Below are positions 15,748 through 22,897 of a stretch of 23,324 bases of DNA, piece by piece. The DNA lies in the NCBI GenBank assembly GCA_034430415.1, contig DAOUEN010000104.1, positions 1 through 23,324 of the forward strand. Direction: 5' to 3'. Both the position numbers and the translations under genes were made by a program. A model generated the notes under the pieces. The model was not told the origin of the DNA and did not search any database. It worked only from the letters and a program-made list of their open reading frames with translations. The first letter of the stretch is position 1; the number at the start of each line of letters is the position of its first letter. The DNA comes from JADFUZ01 sp034430415. GTDB lineage: Bacteria; Chloroflexota; Dehalococcoidia; GIF9; AB-539-J10.

Positions 15748-16116
15748 ATGCGAGTCCTTATCGTGGACGACTCTGACCTAATACGGCGACGACTGGGGGC
15801 TATGCTCTCCGAGATGAAAGGGATTGAGCTTGTAGGCGAAGCCCGCGATTCCCTGGAAGCGACGAAGCTGGCTTTGAACCTCAAGCCCGACGTGGTGATA
15901 CTGGACATCCGGATGCCCGCGGGAAGCGGCATCAACGTGCTGGAAAACATCAAGAGGGTCACGCCAGCTCCCAAAGTGATAATGCTAACCAACTACCCCT
16001 ATCCGCAGTACCGCAAGAAGGCTGAGGACGCGGGGGCGGACTTCTTCTTCGACAAGGCCTCGGAATTCGACAGGGTGGCGGAGGCGGTGGAGGGGCTCAG
16101 GAATGCGGAGAGATGA
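15748..16116 (+). CDS. Single-domain CheY-like response regulator
   Basis: A 122-residue receiver-only protein. Asp7-Asp8 (LIVDDSDLIRRRL), phospho-acceptor Asp53 (VVILDIRMPAGSG), Thr81 in MLTN, and Lys103 (FFFDKASEF) are all present. The sequence pattern resembles receivers of NarL-type regulators with the DNA-binding domain missing, rather than chemotaxis CheY. It may act as a phosphate sink or shuttle for the kinases of the cluster. An AGAGAGGA SD lies 7 bp before the ATG. It is driven by promoter B and followed 45 bp later by the HD-GYP regulator, with which it may be co-transcribed. Confidence 0.92.
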   Translation: MRVLIVDDSDLIRRRLGAMLSEMKGIELVGEARDSLEATKLALNLKPDVVILDIRMPAGSGINVLENIKRVTPAPKVIMLTNYPYPQYRKKAEDAGADFFFDKASEFDRVAEAVEGLRNAER

Positions 16117-16161
16117 GACGGCTTCCGGGCCGGCCTGAGGGAAACAGGGGGTAAGGTAGAG

Positions 16162-17886
16162 ATGACTGCCAAGAGCAAAATCCTCGTTGTAGATGACGAC
16201 CCCGGGGTAAGGGAGACTCTATCCGACGTGCTCAAGCTAAGGGGGCACGCGCCCCTGACCGCCGCCACGGCAAAGGACGCCCTGGAGCGGGTCGAGGCGG
16301 AATCACCTGCTGTGGCCCTGATAGACCTCAAGCTGGAGGACATGTCCGGCCTCGAGTTAATGAAGGAGATGAGGAGGCGCTCCCTCCTGGACACGGCTTG
16401 CATCATAATAACCGGATACGCCTCCCAGGAATCGGCTATCGAGGCGATGAACCTGGGAGCCTACAGCTATCTGCGGAAGCCCTACGACTTGGACCAGCTC
16501 CTGCTGACCATCCGCACGGCCATTGAGAAGCAGGAGGCGGAGGACAAGCTGCGGAAGAGCGAGGAGAGGTACCGCAGCCTCTTCGAACAGTCGAGGGATG
16601 CCATCTACATGTCCCCCAAGGAGGGCAGGTTCATCGACGGCAACCAGGCCATGCTGGACCTGTTCGGCTACACCAGGGAGGAGATGCTGGAGACGGACGC
16701 CAGGGACATATACGTGGAACCCGCCGACCGGGAGAGATTCCGCCAGGAGATTGAGCAGAAAGGCTCGGTGCTTGACTATGAAGTGCTCTTCCGCAAGAAA
16801 GACGGGACGCCGATGGACTGCCTGCTCACAGCAACCCTGCGGCGGGCCGAAGACGGGAGCATCCTGGGGTACCAGGGCATCATCCGGGACATCACGGAGC
16901 GGAAGAAGGCGGAGGAGGCGCTAAGGGCCAGCGAGGAGTTCAGCTCGAGCCTGATGAAGAACGCCCCCACCCCCCTGCTGGTAGCCAACCCGGACAGCTC
17001 GCTGAGATATGTCAACCCGGCGCTGACGCAGCTAACCGGCTTCTCTCCCTCCGAGCTTCTGGGGAAGAAAGCCCCCTACCCCTGGTGGACGGAGGAGACG
17101 CTGGAGAAGTCCCGCGAGGACTTCGAACAGGCGCTGCGGCAGGGACTACGGGGGGTCGAGGAGCTATATAAGAAGAAGAACGGAGAGCGGTTCTGGGCGG
17201 AGGTAAGCGCCACGCCGGCCAGGCAGAAGGGCCAGTTCAACTACTACGTGGCCAACTGGCTGGACGTAACCGAGCGCAAGGAAGCGCAGCAGAGGCTGGA
17301 GGACGCCTTCATCGACCTGACAGAAACGGTGTCGCGGGCTATGGAGACCCGTGACCCCTACACGGCCGGCCACCAGCGGAAGGTGGCCGAGCTGGCGCGG
17401 CTGGTGGGAGAGAAGCTGGGCCTGAGCGCAGAGGAGCTACAGGGGCTGTACATCAGCGCGCTGCTCCACGACATCGGCAAAATCGGCGTCCCGGAGTCCA
17501 TCCTCACCAGGCCGGGAAGGCTGACTCAGGAGGAATGGAGCCTTATCCAGGTGCACGCCAGACAAGGCTATGAGATACTGAGGGACACGACCCTGCCGTG
17601 GCCGGTGGCGGAGATGGCGCTGCACCACCACGAGCGACTGGACGGCTCAGGGTATCCGGACGGCCTCAGCGGCGACGAACTGAGCCTGGAGGTACGCATC
17701 CTGGGCATCTGCGATGTGGTGGAGGCGATGAGCTCCCACCGCCCCTACCGGCCGGCGAGAAGCAGGGAGGAGGTACTGAAGGAAATCGAAGACGGGAGGG
17801 GGACGAAGTACGACGCCCGGGTGGTAGAGGCCATGCTGGAGGTAATTGAGGGCGGGGCGCTGGAACCGAGCCAGACGAAGCAGTGA
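16162..17886 (+). CDS. REC-PAS-PAS-HD-GYP response regulator (c-di-GMP phosphodiesterase)
   Basis: A 574-residue regulator expected to hydrolyse c-di-GMP. The receiver (about 1-120) has phospho-acceptor Asp55 (VALIDLKLEDMSG) and Lys106. PAS 1 (about 131-250) is nearly identical to the PAS of the kinase at 12149. PAS 2 (about 258-375) closely resembles PAS 1 of the kinase at 8968, including the shared PYPWWTEET and KKNGERFWAEV. The HD-GYP domain (about 385-560) has the HD pair His436-Asp437 in LLHDIGKIGVPESIL, then HHERLDGSGYPDGL from 489 on, and DVVEAMSSHRPYRPA, all diagnostic. The metal site looks complete, so it should be active. The ATG has AAGG 5 bp upstream. It opposes the GGDEF protein at 14574 in the same cluster. 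Confidence 0.95.
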   Translation: MTAKSKILVVDDDPGVRETLSDVLKLRGHAPLTAATAKDALERVEAESPAVALIDLKLEDMSGLELMKEMRRRSLLDTACIIITGYASQESAIEAMNLGAYSYLRKPYDLDQLLLTIRTAIEKQEAEDKLRKSEERYRSLFEQSRDAIYMSPKEGRFIDGNQAMLDLFGYTREEMLETDARDIYVEPADRERFRQEIEQKGSVLDYEVLFRKKDGTPMDCLLTATLRRAEDGSILGYQGIIRDITERKKAEEALRASEEFSSSLMKNAPTPLLVANPDSSLRYVNPALTQLTGFSPSELLGKKAPYPWWTEETLEKSREDFEQALRQGLRGVEELYKKKNGERFWAEVSATPARQKGQFNYYVANWLDVTERKEAQQRLEDAFIDLTETVSRAMETRDPYTAGHQRKVAELARLVGEKLGLSAEELQGLYISALLHDIGKIGVPESILTRPGRLTQEEWSLIQVHARQGYEILRDTTLPWPVAEMALHHHERLDGSGYPDGLSGDELSLEVRILGICDVVEAMSSHRPYRPARSREEVLKEIEDGRGTKYDARVVEAMLEVIEGGALEPSQTKQ

Positions 17887-17926
17887 AACCGAACCGAGGA
17901 AGCAGGAACCTGGTAGAGGCCAACGT

Positions 17927-18691
17927 ATGACCGAGAAGCTGCGCATACTGGTGGTGGACGACGACCGCAGGCTGGCCAGGACACTGGTGGATATCCTCAT
18001 GGTCAAGGGACACCAGGCCAAGGCAGTCTACTCCGGCCCCGAGGCCCTGAACCGGGTGAAACGGGAACGGTTCGACTGCGTCATCTCCGACATACGGATG
18101 CCGGAGATGAACGGGGTGGAACTGCACCGGGCTATTAGAGAACAGCACCCCCAGACGCCGGTGGTGCTGATGACCGCCTACTCCAGCGACAGGCTGGTGC
18201 AGGAAGGACTGGAACAGGGTGCCTTGGCCATCCTGGCCAAGCCGCTGGACATCAACAACCTGCTCTGCTTCCTCTCCTCCCTGCGCCGACAGCAGTCTGT
18301 CGTCATCGTGGACGACGACCCGGCGTTCTGCCAGACGCTGGGGGATATACTGGAGGGCCGGGGCTTCGCCGTCAGCAAGCTCAGCGATCCCTCCGGGGTG
18401 GCGGAGAGCCTCGACTCAGACGAGTTGGCGGTGCTGCTAGACATGAAGCTGAACAGCATAGGCGGCCTGGAGGTGCTCAAAGAGATCAGGGGGAGATGCC
18501 CCCGGCTGCCGGTGATACTGGTCACCGGCTACCGCCAGGAGATGAGCGCAAGCATACAGGCCGCCCTGGAGATAGGCGCCTATACCTGCCTGTACAAGCC
18601 CTTCCAAATAGACGAACTGCTCCAGGCCCTGGCCGAGCTGCACAAGCGGGACCTGAGCCGCATACTGGGGCGGCTCATAGGGAAGGGCTGA
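17927..18691 (+). CDS. Tandem double-receiver response regulator
   Basis: A 254-residue protein made of two complete receiver domains and no output domain. REC 1 (about 5-120) has DDD at 11-13, phospho-acceptor Asp55 (CVISDIRMPEMNG) and a Lys in LAKPLDI. REC 2 (about 125-245) has VVIVDDDPAFCQ, Asp in VLLDMKLNSIGG, a Thr in LVTGYRQE and Lys in LYKPFQIDE. Both look competent for phosphorylation. Such proteins probably work as phosphorelay intermediates. I chose ATG 17927 because AGAGG lies 7 bp upstream and the N-terminus then matches receivers; the frame is open earlier within the previous gene. It follows the HD-GYP gene by 40 bp. A hairpin spans its stop codon. Confidence 0.92.
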   Translation: MTEKLRILVVDDDRRLARTLVDILMVKGHQAKAVYSGPEALNRVKRERFDCVISDIRMPEMNGVELHRAIREQHPQTPVVLMTAYSSDRLVQEGLEQGALAILAKPLDINNLLCFLSSLRRQQSVVIVDDDPAFCQTLGDILEGRGFAVSKLSDPSGVAESLDSDELAVLLDMKLNSIGGLEVLKEIRGRCPRLPVILVTGYRQEMSASIQAALEIGAYTCLYKPFQIDELLQALAELHKRDLSRILGRLIGKG

Positions 18692-18709
18692 GCCGCGCGC
18701 CCTCTTTTT
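18670..18709 (+). terminator. Possible Rho-independent terminator after the signalling island
   Basis: GCGGCTCA (18670-18677) and TGAGCCGC (18689-18696) form a perfect 8-bp stem with an 11-nt loop; the second arm includes the stop codon. CTCTTTTT (18702-18709) follows after a short gap of about 5 nt. The gap before the T-run makes it weaker than a classical terminator. Confidence 0.4.
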
Positions 18710-18710
18710 G

Positions 18711-18796
18711 GCATTGCGAGGCACGGCGTACGGTTCTGCACAGTGAAATTGCTTCGGGCCCCTTCGCTTCGCTCAGGGCTTCGGCTCGCAATGACA
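18711..18796 (+). repeat. Palindromic 'GCATTGCGAG' dispersed repeat, unit without heptamers
   Basis: GCATTGCGAG (18711-18720) and CTCGCAATGA (18785-18794) form near-perfect terminal inverted repeats about 85 bp apart. Inside lie ATTGCTTCGG and CTTCGCTTCGCTCAGGGC, typical of a short interspersed palindromic repeat seen in many draft bacterial genomes. It shares the ATTGC/GCAATGACA ends with the composite repeats at 5228, 7731 and 11166 but has no 7-bp array. It stands between the signalling island and pilT. Confidence 0.75.
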
Positions 18797-18885
18797 GCCG
18801 CGCTGACGCGGGGGGCGTGTTGCGTCAAAAGAAAGTGTTACCGAGGGGGTGAGGTGTCACTAATCATATGGACGAGTACAGGGGC

Positions 18886-18914
18886 TTGAAACTGCGCGCG
18901 GATGAGTATATTAT
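18886..18914 (+). promoter_or_regulatory. Promoter for the pilT operon
   Basis: TTGAAA (18886-18891) and TATTAT (18909-18914) each match five of six sigma-70 consensus bases, with an ideal 17-bp spacer. Transcription would start near 18921, on the GGGAGGG ribosome binding site, leaving a leader of about 9 nt to ATG 18930 or 24 nt to ATG 18945. It is one of the two best promoters in the window, with 21361. Confidence 0.65.
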
Positions 18915-18929
18915 GTTACAGGGAGGGAG

Positions 18930-20006
18930 ATGCAGGTAAAGGAGATGCAGATAAAGGAACTGCTGCACCTGATGGCCGAGCAGGACGCATCGGACCTGCA
19001 CCTGAGGGTGCCGGCCCCGCCGGTGCTGCGCATCGACGGTGCGCTGAGGCCCCAAATAGACCTGCCGCGGCTTGTCCCGACGGACATTGAGGACGTCTTC
19101 AACGAGATTACCTCCGAGAGGCAGAAGGAGAGCTTCCACCAGGAACTGGAGCTGGACTTCGCGTACAGCGTCCCGGGGTTGGCCCGCTTCCGGGTCAATG
19201 TCATGCTCCAGCGGGGGACTATGAGCATCGCCTTCCGGCGCATTCCCTTCACCATTCCCACCTTGGGCGACTTCGGGCTGCCCAAGATCTGTGAGGACCT
19301 GATCATGCGGCCGAGGGGGCTTATCCTGGTCACCGGCCCGACAGGCAGCGGCAAGAGCACCACCCTGGCTGCCATGATCGACTATCTCAACGAGAACGAC
19401 GGCAGAAACGTCATCACCATAGAAGACCCGGTGGAGTTCCTGCACCACAACAAGAAGTGTCTCATCGCCCAGCGAGACCTCGGTGACGACACCAGGTCTT
19501 TCTCCGCCGCCCTGATCCACGCCCTGCGCCACGATCCCGATGTCATCTTGGTGGGCGAGATGCGGGACCTGGCCACTATTAGCACGGCCATCACCGCGGC
19601 CGAGACGGGCCACCTGGTGCTGGGCACACTGCACACCGTTGACGCCGTCCAGACCGTTGACCGCATAATCGACGCCTTTCCGCCAGAGCACCAGCACCAG
19701 ATCAGGCTACAGCTATCCCAGGTGATTGAAGGGGTGCTGTCACAGACACTGCTGCCGCGGGCGACCGGCAAGGGAAGGGTGGCAGCGTTCGAGATCCTGC
19801 TTGCCAACGCCGCAGTGAGGAACATGATACGCACCAACAAGACTCACGAGCTGCCCAGCGTCCTCCAGCTCGGGACGAAGGACGGCATGCAGTCCCTGAA
19901 CCAGGCGCTGGCCTACCTGATATCAGGCAATACCATCACCTTTGAAGAAGGGCTAAAGAAAAGCAGCGACCCCGACCAACTGGAGAGGCTGGTCCACGGA
20001 TACTAA
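18930..20006 (+). CDS. pilT: Type IV pilus retraction ATPase PilT
   Basis: A hexameric cytoplasmic ATPase that powers pilus retraction, DNA uptake and twitching. The 358 residues match the usual 345-370. Residues 1-110 form the PAS-like N-domain (SDLHLRVPAPPVLRIDG). Walker A GPTGSGKST begins at 136; the Asp box is VITIEDPVEF (161-170); Walker B is DVILVGEMRD (204-213); the His box is TGHLVLGTLHT (226-236). In the C-terminal part LSQVIEGVLSQTLLPR replaces the usual AIRLAQVLRGVISQ-like stretch in recognisable form. GGAGG lies 3 bp before ATG 18930; ATG 18945, preceded by AAAGGAG, is an alternative start. No other pilus gene is in the window. The stop overlaps the next start (TAATG), and two membrane or secreted proteins follow in the same operon. 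Confidence 0.95.
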   Translation: MQVKEMQIKELLHLMAEQDASDLHLRVPAPPVLRIDGALRPQIDLPRLVPTDIEDVFNEITSERQKESFHQELELDFAYSVPGLARFRVNVMLQRGTMSIAFRRIPFTIPTLGDFGLPKICEDLIMRPRGLILVTGPTGSGKSTTLAAMIDYLNENDGRNVITIEDPVEFLHHNKKCLIAQRDLGDDTRSFSAALIHALRHDPDVILVGEMRDLATISTAITAAETGHLVLGTLHTVDAVQTVDRIIDAFPPEHQHQIRLQLSQVIEGVLSQTLLPRATGKGRVAAFEILLANAAVRNMIRTNKTHELPSVLQLGTKDGMQSLNQALAYLISGNTITFEEGLKKSSDPDQLERLVHGY

Positions 20007-20482
20007 TGGGCTCCAGCGCTCCTTTCTATGTGGTAGTGCTCCTGTGGGTGGCCAGGACGGTGGTCCTGGCCTTTGTCTGCTCCCTGCTGGCCTGCCTGGG
20101 CATCAGGGTGCTGGACGCCCTTACCCCGAGCATTCACCAGCGCCAGAGAGTGGGGGAGAGTCCGGTCTCGGTAGGGCTGTTCATAGCCGGCTTCCTCATC
20201 ATGATAGGTCTGGTTATCCACGGAGTGGTGACCGGGCCGGTGCTGGTCGGCGCCGGCGTGCTGCACAGCCTGATCGACCCCAGGCGGCTGGGGCTGATAG
20301 CCATCAGCTTCTTCGTCAGCCTTCTGCTGGGGATAGCCCTGCTGTACCTCGTAGATAGACTGACGCCCAGAATCCCCTTCAACAGCGTAGAGCAGGAGCC
20401 CGTCGCGGTGGGCGCGTACGTCTTCGGCTACCTGGTGTTCTTCGGGCTGATACTACACGGCGCCCTGATCATGCCCCTATGA
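20006..20482 (+). CDS. DUF350 membrane protein with internal duplication
   Basis: A 158-residue inner-membrane protein with four hydrophobic segments (about 7-32, 54-76, 96-116, 134-156). It consists of two repeats offset by exactly 80 residues: LDALTP at 36-41 and VDRLTP at 116-121, each followed by a polar loop and then a (V)AVG...G(F/Y)L...GL(V/I)(I/L)HG helix. This layout is that of DUF350 proteins, whose function is poorly known; some are linked to spermidine or glutathionylspermidine-related loci and others to envelope stress. The ATG at 20006 overlaps the pilT stop by one base (TAATG), and its stop overlaps the next ATG (ATGA), so translation is probably coupled. Its association with pilT is unusual. 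Confidence 0.8.
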   Translation: MGSSAPFYVVVLLWVARTVVLAFVCSLLACLGIRVLDALTPSIHQRQRVGESPVSVGLFIAGFLIMIGLVIHGVVTGPVLVGAGVLHSLIDPRRLGLIAISFFVSLLLGIALLYLVDRLTPRIPFNSVEQEPVAVGAYVFGYLVFFGLILHGALIMPL

Positions 20483-21324
20483 CGAGTCATCTCAGGCGTG
20501 CATGGCCCCTGCTGACACTGGCAGCAGTCCTGGCGGCAACGATACCCGCCTCCGTCCTGGCGATATCGACGGAGCAGTTCTACAAGGAGGGCGGGGAGAT
20601 TTTCGACGACTGGGACCTCTGCCGCACCCGGGCCGAGGGCGAGGACGGCTTCTTCCAGGTGCGGTCGGAGACCAGCTTCCGTCCCATCATCGTGGGCGAG
20701 AGCCTGGGGACAAACGCCGACAGGGCCTACCGGACCGGCCAGCAGTTCACCCAGGACTACCCGGACATAAACCAGCGAGCGGAGGCCGTCTTCGCCTTCG
20801 CCCGTGACAGGATCAAGTACACTTCGGACGACAGCCAGTTCGGCTTCCCGGAGTTCGCCCAGAACGCCGACGAGGTGGCCACCACCATAGACGAGGAGGG
20901 CTCCGCCCGCGGTGACTGTGAGGACTACGCCGTCCTGCTGGCGGTGCTGTACAAAGGGGCAGGCCTGCGTTCGGCCATCGTGCTGGCCTCCGACCACGCC
21001 GCCACGCTGGTGCACCTGCCGGGATATGGGAAAGCCAATCGCTCCCTGTCCATAGGCGATGAGGCGGGATGGGTGTGGGGCGAGGCCACCGGGGGTAACA
21101 ACCCCCTGGGCTGGATGCCGGAGAGGTACATAGGGGCGGAACTGGCGGCCCACGAGGTCGAGGACGAAGCCGTAGCTGCGGTAGAGCCGCCGGACAAACC
21201 GACCACGGTGGTGACCAAGGGGAGCGGCGGGGGTGGCTTTGGCATTTCACCCTTCTTCAGCGTGATGGCGCTGATGTGGCTTCTCTCCCTGTCCAGGGGG
21301 CGGCGGGCGAGGGGGCGGCGGTGA
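20479..21324 (+). CDS. Secreted transglutaminase-like cysteine protein with C-terminal anchor
   Basis: A 281-residue protein with an N-terminal signal peptide (RR at 6-7, hydrophobic core 9-28, likely cleavage after SVLA). The transglutaminase-like core carries Cys147 in GDCEDYAVLLAVLYKGAGL, His173 in SDHAATLVHLPG and an acidic residue, Glu202, in WVWGEATGG where the family usually has Asp. The family includes extracytoplasmic cysteine proteases. After a Pro/Thr linker comes a tail: Gly-rich GSGGGGFGI (248-256), a hydrophobic helix (about 257-272) and a cluster of Arg residues to the end. That three-part tail resembles sortase-type C-terminal sorting signals. The ATG overlaps the DUF350 stop (ATGA). 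It is the last gene of the pilT operon. Confidence 0.85.
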   Translation: MTSHLRRAWPLLTLAAVLAATIPASVLAISTEQFYKEGGEIFDDWDLCRTRAEGEDGFFQVRSETSFRPIIVGESLGTNADRAYRTGQQFTQDYPDINQRAEAVFAFARDRIKYTSDDSQFGFPEFAQNADEVATTIDEEGSARGDCEDYAVLLAVLYKGAGLRSAIVLASDHAATLVHLPGYGKANRSLSIGDEAGWVWGEATGGNNPLGWMPERYIGAELAAHEVEDEAVAAVEPPDKPTTVVTKGSGGGGFGISPFFSVMALMWLLSLSRGRRARGRR

Positions 21325-21360
21325 CGCGGCGGGTGTGAGGGACGGAGCACCGAGGGGGCA

Positions 21361-21389
21361 TTGACAAAGCGAGCCAAAGCTAGTAAATT
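21361..21389 (+). promoter_or_regulatory. Promoter for the SAF-UxaA-LarA operon
   Basis: A perfect -35 TTGACA (21361-21366) and -10 TAAATT (21384-21389, four of six) have a 17-bp spacer. Transcription would start near 21396, at the GGAGG of the first gene. The TTG of the -35 box also opens a reading frame in phase with the SAF gene, but the ATG at 21409 with its SD is the better start. Confidence 0.6.
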
Positions 21390-21408
21390 TCTTGCGGAGG
21401 TAGGTGCA

Positions 21409-21714
21409 ATGCAGAAAAAGGCAATCGTTCTAAACCCGAAGGATAATGTGGCTACGGCGCTGGCTGACCTGGAGGCGGGGGAGGTAGTGGAGATGGAGAC
21501 AGAGCAGGGCAGCCTCTCCGTCACTCTGGCAAACCCCATACCCTTCGGGCACAAGTTCAGCCTGAGGCAGACCAAGTCGGGCTCGCAAATACTGAAATAC
21601 GGTGAAGTCATCGGCGAGGCTACCGCCGATATCGAACCCGGACAGCATGTCCACGTGCACAACGTAGCCAGCACTCGAGGCCGCGGGGACATAGCCCGGG
21701 AGGCAGCCAAGTGA
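21409..21714 (+). CDS. UxaA-family SAF-domain small subunit
   Basis: A 101-residue protein equal to the N-terminal SAF domain of altronate/galactarate dehydratases. NPKDNVATALADLEAGEVVE, LANPIPFGHKFSL and GEVIGEATADIEPGQHVHVH are the family features; His-containing segments in this domain help bind the metal in relatives. Fusion enzymes carry this domain in one chain with the catalytic part, while sulfolactate sulfo-lyase (SuyA/SuyB) and many UxaA homologues keep it separate, as here. The ATG at 21409 has GGAGG with an 8-bp spacer. The stop overlaps the GTG of the large-subunit gene (GTGA), so the two subunits are probably made in equal amounts. The true hydroxy-acid substrate is unknown. Confidence 0.9.
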   Translation: MQKKAIVLNPKDNVATALADLEAGEVVEMETEQGSLSVTLANPIPFGHKFSLRQTKSGSQILKYGEVIGEATADIEPGQHVHVHNVASTRGRGDIAREAAK

Positions 21715-22865
21715 GCTTCTGGGGCTATCCGCGATTGGATGGCTCCGCAGGCACCAGGAACTATGTAGGCGTAATACCCACCGTGGTGTGCGCCACGGCA
21801 ACGTGCCGCCAGATAAGTGACAACGTCAAGGGGAGCGTTCCCTTTCTCCACCACCAGGGATGCGCCCTGACTCCTTACGACCTGGAACTGGTAAACCGGA
21901 CTCTATCCAACCTGGGCCGCAACCCGAACCTCGCGGCCGTATTGCTGGTTAGTCTCGGCTGCGACCCGGTTGATATCGACGGGATAGCGGAGAACATCGC
22001 CAAATCGGGGAAGCCCGTGGAGAAGCTGGTAATCCAGCAGGTGGGCGGGACCATCGCCACCGTATTCGAAGGTACGCGCATCGTGAAACAGATGGTGAGC
22101 GATGCCTCGCGGACAAGGAGGGAGGAACTCGACGACTCCAGGCTGCTGTTCGGCTCCGAGTGTGGCGGCTCAGACACCACCTCGGGCCTGGGCTCCAATC
22201 CCGCCATCGGCGCCGCGTTCGACCTGCTGATTAGTGCGGGGGGAAGCTGTGTGTTCAGCGAGACCACGGAGTTCATCGGAGCAGAGCACCTGCTGGCACA
22301 GCGGGCGGTGTCCGCTGAAGTAGGGCGCAAGATCATGGACACCGTGAAGCGCTACGAGAAGCGCTTCCTGGATGCCGGGGTAGATATGAGGGGGACCAAC
22401 CCCACCAAGGGCAACATTGAGGGCGGCCTGACCACCATAGAGGAGAAGTCGCTGGGGGCTATAGCCAAGGGTGGAACTGCCCCGATACAGGAGGTATATG
22501 AATACGGCGAGAAGCCGGAAGGCCAGGGCCTGTTCATAGTAGACGGCCCGGGCTTTGACGCGCCCTCTCTCACCTGCCTGGCCGCCGCCGGCTCCAATGT
22601 CATATTCTTCTCTACCGGCAGGGGCACTCCGCTGGGCTGTCCCTTCGTTCCGGTGGTAAAGGTGACGGCAAACGGGGCAACCTACGAGCGGATGAAGGAC
22701 AACATAGACTTCTATGTGGACCTGGAGGCCAAGAGCAGGCTGGGAGAGGTGGGACGTGAGCTGTTCGCAGAGGGCCTGGAGGTAGCTTCGGGCAAGAGAA
22801 CCAAGGCCGAGATCCTGGATCAGTCCAGCTACAACGGAATCTTCCTCGTCGGGCCGCTGGCCTAG
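21711..22865 (+). CDS. UxaA-family hydro-lyase large subunit
   Basis: A 384-residue protein of the altronate/galactarate dehydratase C-terminal family. Diagnostic stretches are GYPRLDGSAGTRNYVGVIPT at the N-terminus, HHQGCALTPYD with Cys51, SLGCDP with Cys84, SECGGSDTTSGLGSNPAIG, and NPTKGNIEGGLTTIEEKSLG followed by FFSTGRGTPLGCPFVPVVKV. The conserved Cys residues are those thought to bind an Fe or Fe-S type cofactor in the family. These enzymes remove water (or sulfite in SuyB) from sugar acids or related hydroxy acids. It starts with GTG overlapping the SAF stop. A LarA-like gene follows after 32 bp. Substrate assignment between altronate, galactarate, sulfolactate and others is not possible from sequence alone. 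Confidence 0.92.
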   Translation: MSFWGYPRLDGSAGTRNYVGVIPTVVCATATCRQISDNVKGSVPFLHHQGCALTPYDLELVNRTLSNLGRNPNLAAVLLVSLGCDPVDIDGIAENIAKSGKPVEKLVIQQVGGTIATVFEGTRIVKQMVSDASRTRREELDDSRLLFGSECGGSDTTSGLGSNPAIGAAFDLLISAGGSCVFSETTEFIGAEHLLAQRAVSAEVGRKIMDTVKRYEKRFLDAGVDMRGTNPTKGNIEGGLTTIEEKSLGAIAKGGTAPIQEVYEYGEKPEGQGLFIVDGPGFDAPSLTCLAAAGSNVIFFSTGRGTPLGCPFVPVVKVTANGATYERMKDNIDFYVDLEAKSRLGEVGRELFAEGLEVASGKRTKAEILDQSSYNGIFLVGPLA

Positions 22866-22897
22866 TAGAGATCATATTTCAGAAGGAGAGTACAGAA

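Noticed and set aside
18804..18827. TGACGC...GCGTCA inverted repeat upstream of pilT
   Set aside because: Six-base arms with a 12-nt loop are expected by chance in GC-rich DNA, and it has no fixed relation to the promoter at 18886.
21361..21411. TTG at 21361 as the start of the SAF gene
   Set aside because: The TTG belongs to a perfect TTGACA -35 box; the ATG at 21409 has a well-placed GGAGG and gives the family N-terminus.
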